DNA of 55,361 bases. It comes from Paludibacteraceae bacterium. Its GTDB lineage: Bacteria; Bacteroidota; Bacteroidia; Bacteroidales; Paludibacteraceae. Below, piece after piece: positions 25,034-34,681 of this stretch (positions are counted from its first letter, which is position 1; the number at the start of each line of letters is the position of its first letter). The notes beneath the pieces are model-generated. The model was not told the DNA's origin. It did not search any database and was given only the letters and a program-made list of their open reading frames with translations. The DNA is taken from assembly GCA_024401645.1 (NCBI GenBank), contig JAKSKR010000018.1, positions 1-55,361 of the forward strand. The letters run 5' to 3'. Both the position numbers and the translations under genes were made by a program.

Positions 25034-26935
25034 ATGAATAACGAAATAGAAACCAAATCTATATCAGAATTCCTTGATGGAAGAGTATTTGTTATACCAT
25101 CTTATCAGAGAGGATATAGATGGGAAAATAAGCAAGTAGAAGATTTACTATCTGATATTTATGAATTCGCATTGAAGCCTAAGTCTAAGGGAGACGGCAG
25201 ATGTGAGTTTTACTGCTTACAACCTGTTATTGTGCAAAAAGTGCAAAATAATGACTTATATAAAGGGCTTTTAGAGCAGAATGAAATATCATCAGATAAT
25301 ATTTGGACAGTAATTGATGGACAACAACGATTCACGTCAATATTCATTCTTTTCAAGTATTTGTTATTCGAGAAATTTCAGGAAAAGGGGAAAGAAAAGA
25401 TGCAGAAACGAGGCAGAGAACTATATCATATGATTTATGAGACAAGAGTTGAAGACATCCCTTTTTTGGAACAATTATCAGAAGATACTTTAGCTGAGAA
25501 TAATATAGACCAGCTCCATATCAGTAATGCATACAAAGAAATTGAAAATTGGATAACAACAAAAGCTCCTGAAATTAGTCGGAGATATAAAAGGTCTGAT
25601 GATAGAGATGACATTATTGACACACTTTATAAGCTTTTGAATTGTGGAAAGGATGTTGAGGAAGAAACAGGTTCTGTTCAAGTAATTTGGTATGAATTGA
25701 AATCAGAACTGTCAAAAGATCCAATATCAGAATTCTTGAATATTAACAATGGCAAGATTCGATTAACGGATACAGAACTCATTAAAGCATTGTTTTTGAG
25801 ACGTAACAATTTTTCGACTGCTTCTGAGAAAGATATTAAGCAGATTGAGATAGCGTTACAATGGGAACAAATAGAAAATCGTTTGCATAGAAATGACTTT
25901 TGGACATTTTTGAGCAATGAGACCGAATGTGAAGAAAGAATCACAATTCTTTTCAACCTTGTTTATAGAATGGAGAAGGGAAAAGAACCCGAAGATGGAG
26001 CATTGTTTAGGAGTTATTACGCAAAATTTGATGGCCAAACAACAGCGTTGAATTCTATTGTGAGAAAAGAGTGGGGCAAGATTATTTCAAGATTCCGAAC
26101 CATGGAGGATTGGTATGAAGATCCTGAAAAGTATAATTATATTGGATTGCTCATCAAAATAGGAGTACCGCTAAAGGATATATTTGCAATATATGACAGT
26201 TTGAATGAAGATAGCAGTACAGAAGACTTTATTCGAATGATGAAGGAGAAAATTAAGAAAGAACTTACTTCAAAAGTAAAACGTGACAATGAGGAGTTAC
26301 TTCTTGACTTTAATAAACATAAGAACCTGATTAGAAACTTATTGTTGTTTTTGAATATTGAGCACCAAAACAGACAGATTATGAATATCAGGTTACAACA
26401 AGAGGATAACAGTATCGTTTCACCAGTATATAAATTTCCTTTTGACTTGTTTATGGCTCAAAGTTGGGATGTGGAGCATATAGATTCATTTACACCCAAT
26501 AAGCTGAATAAAAAGGAGGCTCAGATAGAATGGATTCAAACAGCAATGGCTGATTTGGAAGACATGACTGAAGGAAATAAGACAGCTATAAACAAACTGG
26601 TAGAAGAAGAAAAATATTCTGAAGCGATTGTTAACTTGAAGTTAATTGCGGGAGAAGACGACGAGGAAGAAGACAAGAACAGTATTGGAAATCTGACTTT
26701 ATTAGATTCCTCAACTAACAGAAGTTACGGAAATAGCTTGTTTCCTACAAAGCGAAGAATCATTCTTGAAAAGCAGCAGCATGGAACCTATATTCCATAT
26801 TGTACGATGATGGTGTTTAGTAAGTCGTTTGATAGAGATGGTACAAAACGAACAAAATGGGGAACTTCGGACAAGCAAAGTTATCAGAAGTATATATATC
26901 AAACTATTATTAATTTTGAGAACTCTGTAAACTAA
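25034..26935 (+). CDS. DUF262 + DUF1524 (GmrSD-like) HNH-type protein
   Basis: 633 residues. N-terminal DUF262 (ParB/Srx-like, GmrS-type NTP-binding): IPSYQRGYRW at residues 21-30 and VIDGQQRFTSI at about 93-103. C-terminal DUF1524 (GmrD-type nuclease): WDVEHID at about 478-484, GNLTLL near 552-557, then an Asn-rich stretch and FPTKRR near 570-575. This is the layout of GmrSD type IV restriction enzymes, which cleave modified DNA. Six bases before a second DUF262 gene. Codon use is AT-rich with many AGA arginines, unlike the flanking genes, pointing to transfer. Confidence 0.9.
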   Translation: MNNEIETKSISEFLDGRVFVIPSYQRGYRWENKQVEDLLSDIYEFALKPKSKGDGRCEFYCLQPVIVQKVQNNDLYKGLLEQNEISSDNIWTVIDGQQRFTSIFILFKYLLFEKFQEKGKEKMQKRGRELYHMIYETRVEDIPFLEQLSEDTLAENNIDQLHISNAYKEIENWITTKAPEISRRYKRSDDRDDIIDTLYKLLNCGKDVEEETGSVQVIWYELKSELSKDPISEFLNINNGKIRLTDTELIKALFLRRNNFSTASEKDIKQIEIALQWEQIENRLHRNDFWTFLSNETECEERITILFNLVYRMEKGKEPEDGALFRSYYAKFDGQTTALNSIVRKEWGKIISRFRTMEDWYEDPEKYNYIGLLIKIGVPLKDIFAIYDSLNEDSSTEDFIRMMKEKIKKELTSKVKRDNEELLLDFNKHKNLIRNLLLFLNIEHQNRQIMNIRLQQEDNSIVSPVYKFPFDLFMAQSWDVEHIDSFTPNKLNKKEAQIEWIQTAMADLEDMTEGNKTAINKLVEEEKYSEAIVNLKLIAGEDDEEEDKNSIGNLTLLDSSTNRSYGNSLFPTKRRIILEKQQHGTYIPYCTMMVFSKSFDRDGTKRTKWGTSDKQSYQKYIYQTIINFENSVN

Positions 26936-26941
26936 AATATT

Positions 26942-29383
26942 ATGAACGAACTATATACATTCGAACGAATCCTAACTAAAGGAATTGAAAGAACAGAAGG
27001 CGACAATACTACAATTAGTTCTATTCTCATTCCTAGAATACAGAGATCATATGCACAGGGAAGAAAGAATGAGGCCGTTGTTAGAGAAAGTTTCTTAAAA
27101 GAGATATTTGCATCATTGGTAAATGACACGGAATTAGAATTGAATTTCGTGTACGGCTCTTTAGAAGAATCTGAAGAAGGTGCAAAATTTCTCTTATTGG
27201 ATGGACAACAGCGACTAACAACATTGTTTCTGTTGTATTGGTATATTGCAAATGCAGAGAAAGATTCTATTCCTGAGTTTATCTCCCATTTTAGATATGA
27301 GACACGTACTACGTCCACAGATTTCATTCAAGACCTAACAAGGAAAAAGGTAAGCCTCAGTAACACTCCTAGTGTAGATATAAGGAAAGCAAAATGGTTC
27401 ACTTTGTCGTATGATAGCGATCCTACTATATCTGCTATGCTTGTGATGCTGGATGCAATTCATTCGAAATATGCAGCATGTGATAATCATCGCTTGTATG
27501 ATAGATTAGAAAATATAAAGTTCTATGTTCTTCTGCTAGAGAACTTCGGATTATCAGAAGAGCTCTACATTAAGATGAATGCTCGTGGTTTGCCATTGAC
27601 ACCGTATGAAAACTTCAAAGCTGATTTGGTGAAATTTATGCTATCCAATGAAGATGAAGATTTTATGATTGAAGTTGAGCATGAGAATCCGGTCACTAAA
27701 GAAAAGGGCTTGCTGCAATACTATCTGTTGTTCTCTACGAAGTTGGATACTAAGTGGACAGATGTATTTTGGAATAAGCGAATGTCGAATATGAAAGAGT
27801 TTTCAAGAAGATTCTTCTGCTTTTTCATGAGATATTTCGCCAACAAATATTACCTGTCATTTAGAAAAGATATTCCAGGTGCAACTGTATCGAAAGAACC
27901 AATCTTCAAATTCTTGAATGAAAAATCGGAAGAACAGACAGACAGATATTTGGGATTTGAATGCTACGACACTATCTTGAAGCAAGAACCAGAACTTATT
28001 TATTCGATAGAAAAAGTTTTGGACTTGTTGCAACAGCATTATGAAAAAGATATAATGCCGCTATTGGTGCCTGTATGGAACACAAGCGAATCTCCTTTTG
28101 ACTTGTTTGAGGCAAAACCAACAAGGTACCACAAAATGATATTTGCAGCTATAACTGAATATTTGGAAGCTTGCGAAACATTTGATATTGGCAATTTCAA
28201 AAAATGGATACGTGTTTTGTGGAACATTGTAGAGAACATCGATTTCAATACAGATGCCGATCAAATCGCTCATGCAAGAAAATTGTCTGAAATAATTAAA
28301 ACACCAGGAGCAACCATAGATGTTTACGGCGTACTTGCTAAGTATGTTGGAGATAACCTGAAGTGTATCTCAGAAGAGGCAATCAAAGCTAGAGAAATCG
28401 TAAACTATCCAGCTGAAGAATGGGAAGCTGCATTCATTGAAGCAGAATCTCACAAGTTCTTTGCGGGAATGGTAAATTTCTTCTTTGAACCAAATAAAGG
28501 TGTTGGAGTTTTCAAACACAGGTTCCAGATAATGAAGGATATATTTGATGAAAATGGTATAAACAAACGATTTGCAAAGGAACATATTCTGTTACGCACA
28601 ATGCTTGGGCAATTTGATGATTTTGATACACTCAATCACTATATACTTGTTGAATCCGACTTGAATGCAGACGATAAGACCATTTTAAAAAACGAATTGT
28701 CTAATCACAAGTGTCTTCATGATTTATTCTGCGAGTTGGGCGATTTAGAAGATGTAGATAAAGTTAGCCAATATCTTGCAGATGAATTGACTGACGAGTA
28801 TGAGATTACTTGGAGGAATAAGCCAAAAGGTGGGTATGATGACGATCGTTTAAATAAAGCATATAATTTGTTAGTTAAAGATCCAAGATTGTTGGATTTT
28901 GCTTTTGATGAGAAACATCATTATGGTAAGAGTCTTGTTATTAGAGAATTATACGGAGGTATCGTAATCAATAGAGATCATTCAAGTGTAGGAAGAATTT
29001 ATATTGATACAGACTGGAGTAATATTATAACAGGTTTTTACAAAAATGGAGAATTCGAATATATAGATCCGCAACAATTTGAGTTTTACAAAAATTACAG
29101 ACACTATAACGGCTACTCTGTAGTATTATATAAAAAATATGATGATTTTCGAATTGACATAGTGTTTGGTTTCAAAAAGTCGATAGATGTTTATGTTTTG
29201 TGCCCTTCAAAAGAGAAAACGAAGAAGCTAATAAATGAATTAAAGGGACAATTGTGTGAAGATGGTAAATGGATTATATATAAATCATTAAATTATACAC
29301 CATTTTCTGAAGACTACAAATACATTTATAAGCAAATTGATATTGAAGTCGAGGAAATAGAAGAGTGGATAGATAACCAGTAA
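26942..29383 (+). CDS. Second DUF262 protein of a paired system
   Basis: 813 residues. DUF262 motifs: LIPRIQRSYAQGR at about 29-41 and FLLLDGQQRLTTLF at 83-96, followed by the conserved MNARGLPLTPYENFKADLVK near 215-234. I see no DUF1524/HNH motif at the C-terminus. Instead there is a long helical middle and a final part (about 630-813) of unknown type containing RELYGGIVINRDHSSVGR and an acidic end. It starts six bases after the first DUF262 gene, so one transcript and probably one complex. Role likely defence against foreign or modified DNA (inference). Confidence 0.85.
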   Translation: MNELYTFERILTKGIERTEGDNTTISSILIPRIQRSYAQGRKNEAVVRESFLKEIFASLVNDTELELNFVYGSLEESEEGAKFLLLDGQQRLTTLFLLYWYIANAEKDSIPEFISHFRYETRTTSTDFIQDLTRKKVSLSNTPSVDIRKAKWFTLSYDSDPTISAMLVMLDAIHSKYAACDNHRLYDRLENIKFYVLLLENFGLSEELYIKMNARGLPLTPYENFKADLVKFMLSNEDEDFMIEVEHENPVTKEKGLLQYYLLFSTKLDTKWTDVFWNKRMSNMKEFSRRFFCFFMRYFANKYYLSFRKDIPGATVSKEPIFKFLNEKSEEQTDRYLGFECYDTILKQEPELIYSIEKVLDLLQQHYEKDIMPLLVPVWNTSESPFDLFEAKPTRYHKMIFAAITEYLEACETFDIGNFKKWIRVLWNIVENIDFNTDADQIAHARKLSEIIKTPGATIDVYGVLAKYVGDNLKCISEEAIKAREIVNYPAEEWEAAFIEAESHKFFAGMVNFFFEPNKGVGVFKHRFQIMKDIFDENGINKRFAKEHILLRTMLGQFDDFDTLNHYILVESDLNADDKTILKNELSNHKCLHDLFCELGDLEDVDKVSQYLADELTDEYEITWRNKPKGGYDDDRLNKAYNLLVKDPRLLDFAFDEKHHYGKSLVIRELYGGIVINRDHSSVGRIYIDTDWSNIITGFYKNGEFEYIDPQQFEFYKNYRHYNGYSVVLYKKYDDFRIDIVFGFKKSIDVYVLCPSKEKTKKLINELKGQLCEDGKWIIYKSLNYTPFSEDYKYIYKQIDIEVEEIEEWIDNQ

Positions 29384-29720
29384 GTAGTAAAGAATAAAAT
29401 AGATTCAAATTTCGATATAAATGACTGATAATATGATTAAGAATTAGTCTTATTAAGCAAATTTTATATATTTGGATTCTTTGGTTCTTATAAGCACAGT
29501 TTATCATTGAAAATTTTGTAAGCATCCAATCTAAAACTCGACTTGCCCCTTATCTTTGTCGCGAACATAAAATTTAGAAAATTGGACGAGTGCCTATGAA
29601 AAAACAGCCCCCAAACAGAATAAACAAGATTTAGAATCGGTCTTCGGGCTGATTTATCGTTTTATAGCGTTTTTTGCTGTATTTGTAGTTGTAATTAATA
29701 AGTTAGACGTTAATATTATT
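29384..29720. other. Gap after the DUF262 pair
   Basis: No gene of its own. TATCTTTG at 29551-29558 is a plausible -7 box for the small gene at 29721. From about 29575 to 29720 the frame of that gene is open upstream and hydrophobic (for example LIYRFIAFFAVFVVV) but has no start codon, so it may be a remnant fused in frame or just leader sequence. Confidence 0.5.
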
Positions 29721-30041
29721 ATGAATTATCTGGTTCTTGCAGTTGTAGTTTTGGTTTTTATTATTTCCTTTAAGTTTGATTGGAAAATAATAACAAGATT
29801 ATTATTTGGAGCTTTAGTTGCTTATTTTTTGTGTGATGTTGATGGCAGTAAAGAATATGCTTGGTATGCAGGAATTTGGCATGGAATAATGTTTCTGCCA
29901 AACTTGGTGAGACATTGTATTTGGGGCTCTCTTTACAAGGCTGAAATATGTGGTACTGCCTATAATGTGCTCTATTGAATTGCTGCTGTCGTGTCCTCTG
30001 TCTCTTTTTTCACAAGTAGCTATTACGCAATACTTCGGTAA
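29721..30041 (+). pseudogene. Small membrane protein cut by an in-frame TGA
   Basis: The frame from ATG 29721 gives 85 residues: an N-terminal helix pair, then CDVDGSKEYAWYAGIWHG and LPNLVRHCIWGSLYKA, a pattern I recognise as a small conserved Bacteroidota membrane protein that normally goes on past this point. Codon 86 is TGA (29976-29978), after which the same frame continues IAAVVSSVSFFTSSYYAIL to a TAA at 30039-30041. One base (TGG to TGA) would explain it. TGA ends other genes here normally, so recoding is unlikely. Confidence 0.55.
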
Positions 30042-30059
30042 AAATTTACCGAAGTATTG
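30028..30059. repeat. Near-perfect palindrome, 15-bp arms
   Basis: CAATACTTCGGTAAA (30028-30042) / TTTACCGAAGTATTG (30045-30059) with a two-base centre. It covers the end of the small membrane gene's read-through frame. The tiny loop and lack of a T-run make it more like a protein-binding or cruciform site than a terminator. Confidence 0.8.
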
Positions 30060-30297
30060 TTGTATTAAGGTGAATAGTTTTAGTATTGCAAATATAGCAA
30101 AAAAAATATGGGATAAATATGAGATTTTCAGTGGTAAAGCCATCGTCTTCAACTATCGCAAATATTTGTTTGTCCACTATCGTATAAAGACAAGCGCAGT
30201 TCAAACGAGATAATGCCTTTTCGTCAATAATTTTTTTCTTAACTTTGAAATGCGATTATTTAACAAGATATAGATAATCATTCTTAAAGATAGAGCT

Positions 30298-31941
30298 ATG
30301 CTGAAAAAGATTTATAATTTACTTGAACCTGCCGACCGCAAGAAGTGTGCCGGATTGGTGATAGTGGTCTTTATGGTGTCGATGCTCAATTTTGCGGGCT
30401 TGGCGTCTATATTTCCCCTATTGAAGATTGTGCTCGATGGTAACCATGGCGATTTTAATGTCGGCCTCGTTATGTTTGGCATCTTGGTTTTCATTGTGGT
30501 GAAAAACTTGGCTGTCTTTTTACTCAACCGTGTGCAAACCAAATTCTTGCTCCAACAGTTTCGTCATTTCAGCTACCAATTGTTTTGCCGTTATTACCAA
30601 CGCGGATTACTTTTTATTAGAGACAAGGGTGCCGTTAGGTTGACTAACGACGTCAACTCGCTGTGCCTTACGTTCAGTGTGTCGGTTTTGCAGAGCATCC
30701 TCTCTATTATGGGCGATTCCATATTGGCAATATTGGTGTTTGCTGCTTTGGCCATTATGTCTCCGTTGGCATCGTTATTCCTGTTGTTAGCCTGCATACC
30801 GTTGTTCACTTTCTATTGGATGGTGGTTCGTTCGAAGGTTCGCGAATATGGTAAGGACGACTTGGAGGCACGTCGCAAACAGGCACGTACTGTGTCTGAA
30901 TCGTTCCGTGGATTCGTTGAACTTGAAGTGTCGAATGCGTTCGAAATACAAGTCAACCGTTTCATTGATGGTCTTGATACCATTAACCAATGCCGCTTGA
31001 AGATGGATGCCGTTCGTGCTTTCCCGGCCTTGTTGTGCGAGGTGGCAATCATTCTAGGCCTTTCGTTGCTTATCTTGGTTCAAGACGAAAGCCAGTTGCT
31101 GGTGGGCGGTGTGTTTGCGTTGGCAGCTTTCCGCCTTATGCCTTCTGTGCGCAACATTTTGGGGTGTTGGACGTCGTTGCAGCAATCCTCTTATTGCATA
31201 GACACCCTTCAGCGTGAGTTGGAAGGCGATTTGGAGAATAAGGTCGAAAATAAGCCTTTGACGTTTGAAAACGAACTTTGTGCCGAAAACATAACCTTTG
31301 CATACAAGGATTCTGCCCCTACTTTAAAAGACTTTTCTTGCACCATTGCCAAGGGTGAGTGTGTAGGCATTCAGGGGCAGAGTGGTGCCGGTAAAAGCAC
31401 ACTTTTCAACGTGTTGCTTGGCTTCTTCCCTGTTCAGAGCGGCCGTGTGACGGTCGATGGAAAGGCAATTGATGCTCAAACCGTTAAGGCTTGGCACAAC
31501 ATGGTGGGTTATGTGCCGCAAAATGTGTTTATCTTGCAGGCGCCTTTAGCCGAGAATATAGCTTTGGGTTGCGAAACTATTGACGAAGAACGTGTGTGGA
31601 AAGTGCTTGAACAGGTCCAACTTAAAACGTGGGCCGAAGAGTTGCCCGATGGCATCAACACCCACATGGGTGAGGCTGGTAACCGTCTGTCGGGAGGTCA
31701 GCGTCAGCGCATTGGCATTGCCCGTGCACTTTACAAACAGGCCGAAGTCTTGTTCTTCGACGAGGCAACATCGGCTCTCGACAACGAGACCGAGCGTGAA
31801 ATAAACGTGACGTTGAGGGCGCTTTCCGAGCTTCGCTCCGAGTTGACCATGGTTATCATTGCCCATCGCGATACCTCGCTGGCGTTCTGCGACCGCATCA
31901 TCAACATTTCCGAAATGTCTAATACCGAACCTTCCATCTAA
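30298..31941 (+). CDS. ABC transporter, fused permease and ATPase
   Basis: 547 residues. Six membrane helices in the first ~300 residues, then an ATPase: Walker A GQSGAGKST at about 358-366, signature LSGGQRQRIGIARAL near 464-478, Walker B VLFFDEATSALD near 484-495, and the switch His in IIAHRDT. An MsbA/peptidase-free exporter layout, expected to work as a homodimer. A -7 box TAACTTTG is at 30240-30247. The nucleotidyltransferase gene follows eight bases later, so lipid, sugar or peptide export tied to nucleotidyl transfer is plausible. Confidence 0.92.
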   Translation: MLKKIYNLLEPADRKKCAGLVIVVFMVSMLNFAGLASIFPLLKIVLDGNHGDFNVGLVMFGILVFIVVKNLAVFLLNRVQTKFLLQQFRHFSYQLFCRYYQRGLLFIRDKGAVRLTNDVNSLCLTFSVSVLQSILSIMGDSILAILVFAALAIMSPLASLFLLLACIPLFTFYWMVVRSKVREYGKDDLEARRKQARTVSESFRGFVELEVSNAFEIQVNRFIDGLDTINQCRLKMDAVRAFPALLCEVAIILGLSLLILVQDESQLLVGGVFALAAFRLMPSVRNILGCWTSLQQSSYCIDTLQRELEGDLENKVENKPLTFENELCAENITFAYKDSAPTLKDFSCTIAKGECVGIQGQSGAGKSTLFNVLLGFFPVQSGRVTVDGKAIDAQTVKAWHNMVGYVPQNVFILQAPLAENIALGCETIDEERVWKVLEQVQLKTWAEELPDGINTHMGEAGNRLSGGQRQRIGIARALYKQAEVLFFDEATSALDNETEREINVTLRALSELRSELTMVIIAHRDTSLAFCDRIINISEMSNTEPSI

Positions 31942-31949
31942 TTGACTTT

Positions 31950-33071
31950 ATGAATCGCCAGGAAACCAAAATATTCTTCGATCTATTGCGTAATGCCCTT
32001 TTTGCAACACCAATACCCACTGAAACATGGACGGAAAAGTGGAGCTGGAAACCGGTTCTTAAGGCTGTTGAAGACCATGTGCTGCAAACGTTGGTTACGG
32101 AACCACTTATGGCTTTGCCCGACAAGGTTAAGCCGGGTTTCGATGTCCTTTCCCGTTATATGCAGTATGTGGCGCTCAACATGCAAGAGCACGTGCGCTT
32201 GAACAAAGATTTGGTTAAGGTGTTTTCTCTGCTCGAACAAGAAGGCTACAAGCCTGTGCTGATGAAGGGGCAGGGCAACGCCACGTTCTACCGTAACCCC
32301 ATGCTTCGTAAATGCGGCGATATTGATATTTTCATCGGTAAGAACAGGTACGAGGAATCTTGCACCTACATTCTGTCTGCATTGCAAGACACTAAAGTCG
32401 TGAAAGATGAATTAAAACATCTGGAATTTACTTGGGGAAAGACTGAGGTGGAAATGCACCGCTATGCCGAAATTGAATGTCCTCCACAGAACGATGCGGC
32501 ATATCAAGCTCTCATAGAGAAATACATGTATAAGCCCGACGTGGTGGCTATTGATTCTGCAAGCATTTCCATTCCGCCTGCTCAATTCAATGCCCTTTAT
32601 GTGTTCAACCACATGTGGAACCATTTCAAGATGGGCGGTGTTGGCTTCCGTCAGTTTGCCGACATTGCTACCATTTTGCATGCAACGGCTGGTAAGTACG
32701 ATGTGGAACAACTTGGTAAGGATTTAAAGGCCGTTGGCCTTATGCTTGAATGGAAGGTGGTTGGAGGCGTAATTGTCGACCTTATGGGTTTGCCAGAAAA
32801 TGAATATCCGTTCTATGAAAAGATGCCTATTGAAAAATCGTATGCTATGGCCGACTTGGTTCTTAACGATGGCAATTTTGCAAAAAACAGAAACGACTTG
32901 CTACAACGTCAGGAAGGTCGTTCCGAGTTTGTGCACATCTTGTGCTACCTATATATGCACTTCAAACGTTGTTACCTGTTGTCGAAAGCATCGTTCCGCC
33001 TAGGCTTGCGCACGCTGGCTGCCACTCTGAAACGCGGCTCTATGAAGATGATTAAGGGTGAAGACGATTAG
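31950..33071 (+). CDS. Nucleotidyltransferase family protein (NTP_transf_5)
   Basis: 373 residues. The family core VLMKGQGNATFYRNP then RKCGDIDIFIGK lies at about residues 103-129, with the metal-binding Asp pair in GDIDIF. A later FNALYVFNHMWNHFKMGGVG block is also typical. Such proteins occur beside peptide- and polysaccharide-export genes; their acceptors are mostly unknown. Directly after the ABC exporter in one operon, ended by the hairpin at 33107. Confidence 0.85.
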   Translation: MNRQETKIFFDLLRNALFATPIPTETWTEKWSWKPVLKAVEDHVLQTLVTEPLMALPDKVKPGFDVLSRYMQYVALNMQEHVRLNKDLVKVFSLLEQEGYKPVLMKGQGNATFYRNPMLRKCGDIDIFIGKNRYEESCTYILSALQDTKVVKDELKHLEFTWGKTEVEMHRYAEIECPPQNDAAYQALIEKYMYKPDVVAIDSASISIPPAQFNALYVFNHMWNHFKMGGVGFRQFADIATILHATAGKYDVEQLGKDLKAVGLMLEWKVVGGVIVDLMGLPENEYPFYEKMPIEKSYAMADLVLNDGNFAKNRNDLLQRQEGRSEFVHILCYLYMHFKRCYLLSKASFRLGLRTLAATLKRGSMKMIKGEDD

Positions 33072-33106
33072 TCGAGGTTAGGATTTTGAACGTTAAAAAA
33101 AGAAAG

Positions 33107-33145
33107 AAGGTTGAGTTGCCTACTAATGGTAACTCAACCTTTTAT
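33107..33145. terminator. Bidirectional terminator
   Basis: Stem AAGGTTGAGTTGCC (33107-33120) / GGTAACTCAACCTT (33128-33141), between the plus-strand ABC operon and the minus-strand PNPOx-like gene, with A-rich and T-rich flanks. Confidence 0.85.
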
Positions 33146-33149
33146 AGTA

Positions 33150-33704
33150 TTAGAACTTAACAACTTCGTCTTCAGATCCAAAAGCCGAGAATTTTGCTTC
33201 GGCATCGGTCATGAAGTACACTGCAGTGTTGCCGTCGTTCTCGTCATACATGCTACGTAGGTTAGGGTAGGCGTCAAGCATGGCTTTCTTGGCTTCAATG
33301 CGTTCATCTTCTACCAATGTTGTGGCAACTCGTACCCACTCTTTGCCGTTAAATGCGCATATGCCAACCTTTGGATTTGTTGCAATCTGTTTCGCAACGT
33401 TTTTCTTGTGACCAGTCTGAATGTAGAGCTTCCCTTCAAAAATGTTTACGGTGCCAAACGGACGGACGCGCGGTTGGTCGCCTTCGGTTGTTGCCAAGTA
33501 GTAGGTTTGTGCGTTCTTTATAAACTCGTAAACCATTTTCTGGGCCTCTTGGTTGGCACTTTGGTAGGTTGTAGCGTCAACCTTTATGGCTGATGTTGTG
33601 TCTGCTTTTGTTACAACATTGTTTTTAGTTTCGGTGTCGCTGCTTGTGTTGCAAGCGCATAAACCCATGGATAGTAGACTTGCAAATAATATGGTTCTTT
33701 TCAT
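33150..33704 (-). CDS. PNPOx-like flavin-binding lipoprotein
   Basis: 184 residues from the ATG at 33704, which gives a lipoprotein signal (LLSMGLCAC). The domain is of the pyridoxamine 5'-phosphate oxidase / flavin reductase-like split barrel: YYLATTEGDQPRVRPFGTVN, then KLYIQTGHKKNVAKQIATNP and KVGICAFNGKEWVRVATTL. This family binds FMN or F420. An exported, lipidated member is unusual. A minus-strand -7 box TATATTTG lies at 33724-33731. Confidence 0.85.
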   Translation of the reverse strand: MKRTILFASLLSMGLCACNTSSDTETKNNVVTKADTTSAIKVDATTYQSANQEAQKMVYEFIKNAQTYYLATTEGDQPRVRPFGTVNIFEGKLYIQTGHKKNVAKQIATNPKVGICAFNGKEWVRVATTLVEDERIEAKKAMLDAYPNLRSMYDENDGNTAVYFMTDAEAKFSAFGSEDEVVKF

Positions 33705-33798
33705 TATGTAATACGTTTTTATACAAATATATGTAATTTTTATTGCCAATAATATGCTTTCTTTTCGCAATCATACTTGAATAGACGCAATTATTTCT

Positions 33799-33806
33799 TA
33801 TCTTTG
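33799..33806 (+). promoter_or_regulatory. Promoter -7 box for the barrel gene at 33858
   Basis: TATCTTTG, with TTG about 20 bases upstream at 33777-33779. A good Bacteroidota promoter with a ~45-base leader. Confidence 0.65.
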
Positions 33807-33857
33807 TACGTTAAGAATTATAAATTTTAGAAACGAAAATACACTAAATAGCTATTT

Positions 33858-34658
33858 ATGAAAAAAATAGGTTTGTTTCTGTCGCTATTGTTTTTTTATG
33901 CGGTGACAGCCTTTGCACAAAACGATGTCAAAGTACGTTTTGGTGGCCAGGTTGGTTTTAACATGAGTAAGTGGGCTGGCGATTACGAGACTTTATACGG
34001 TACGTCTTTCCGTATGGGTGGTAACTTGGGTGGCCTTGCTGAAATTCAGGTTAACCAAAAGTGGTCTATTCAGCCTGAACTTATGCTTTCTATGGAAGGT
34101 ACAAAGACCGATGGCGGTTCAATCAAGTTCTTCGAAAAAGCGCATAAGGTCGATCCTGAAGTCCCTGTTTATAAAGTAGACTTGCCAGAAAGCGTTTCTG
34201 CGATGTATATCAAAGTACCTATTTGGGTGCTCTATAGCTTTAGCGTAGGTCCTGGTCGTCTTTCTCCTGGCTTGGGCGTCTATGTGGCTTGGGCGTTCAC
34301 TGGTAAGGCTGGCGATGGCGATGAAGGTACTTTCTCCGATAACTCTTACTACCGTCAAGTTTACGAAAACTTGCAGAACCATTACAAGGATGCAGAGCAA
34401 GATTTCTCTCCACTCGACAAGCACAACATGGAAATGTGGGACAAGTCAATTCCGCGTCGTTTCGACTACGGATTGGGTTTCAAGGCTATCTACGAACTTG
34501 AGAAGAAGGCTCCTGGCTTGTTCGGCTCGCTTGGCGTTACCGAAGGTTTGACAGGCGCTTACAATCTTAACCTTGGTTTCTCGGTTGGTTACAAGTTTAA
34601 GTACAACAAGTGGTTGCGCACTCGCTACAACACTGGTATCTTGGAATACAACCCTTAA
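33858..34658 (+). CDS. Outer-membrane beta-barrel (PorT/OMP_b-brl type)
   Basis: 266 residues. Signal peptide 1-20 (ends AFAQ). Then barrel strands typical of the PorT-like family: VRFGGQVGFNMSKW, WSIQPELMLSMEG, YIKVPIWVLYSF and an end in FKYNKWLRTRYNTGIL. No operon partner; it has its own promoter and a strong terminator. Confidence 0.82.
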   Translation: MKKIGLFLSLLFFYAVTAFAQNDVKVRFGGQVGFNMSKWAGDYETLYGTSFRMGGNLGGLAEIQVNQKWSIQPELMLSMEGTKTDGGSIKFFEKAHKVDPEVPVYKVDLPESVSAMYIKVPIWVLYSFSVGPGRLSPGLGVYVAWAFTGKAGDGDEGTFSDNSYYRQVYENLQNHYKDAEQDFSPLDKHNMEMWDKSIPRRFDYGLGFKAIYELEKKAPGLFGSLGVTEGLTGAYNLNLGFSVGYKFKYNKWLRTRYNTGILEYNP

Positions 34659-34681
34659 TGTAAAGGGATATGCAATATAAG

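Noticed and set aside
29976..29978. TGA decoded as Trp (alternative genetic code)
   Set aside because: Other genes here end in TGA at natural ends (for example at 2689 and 42214).
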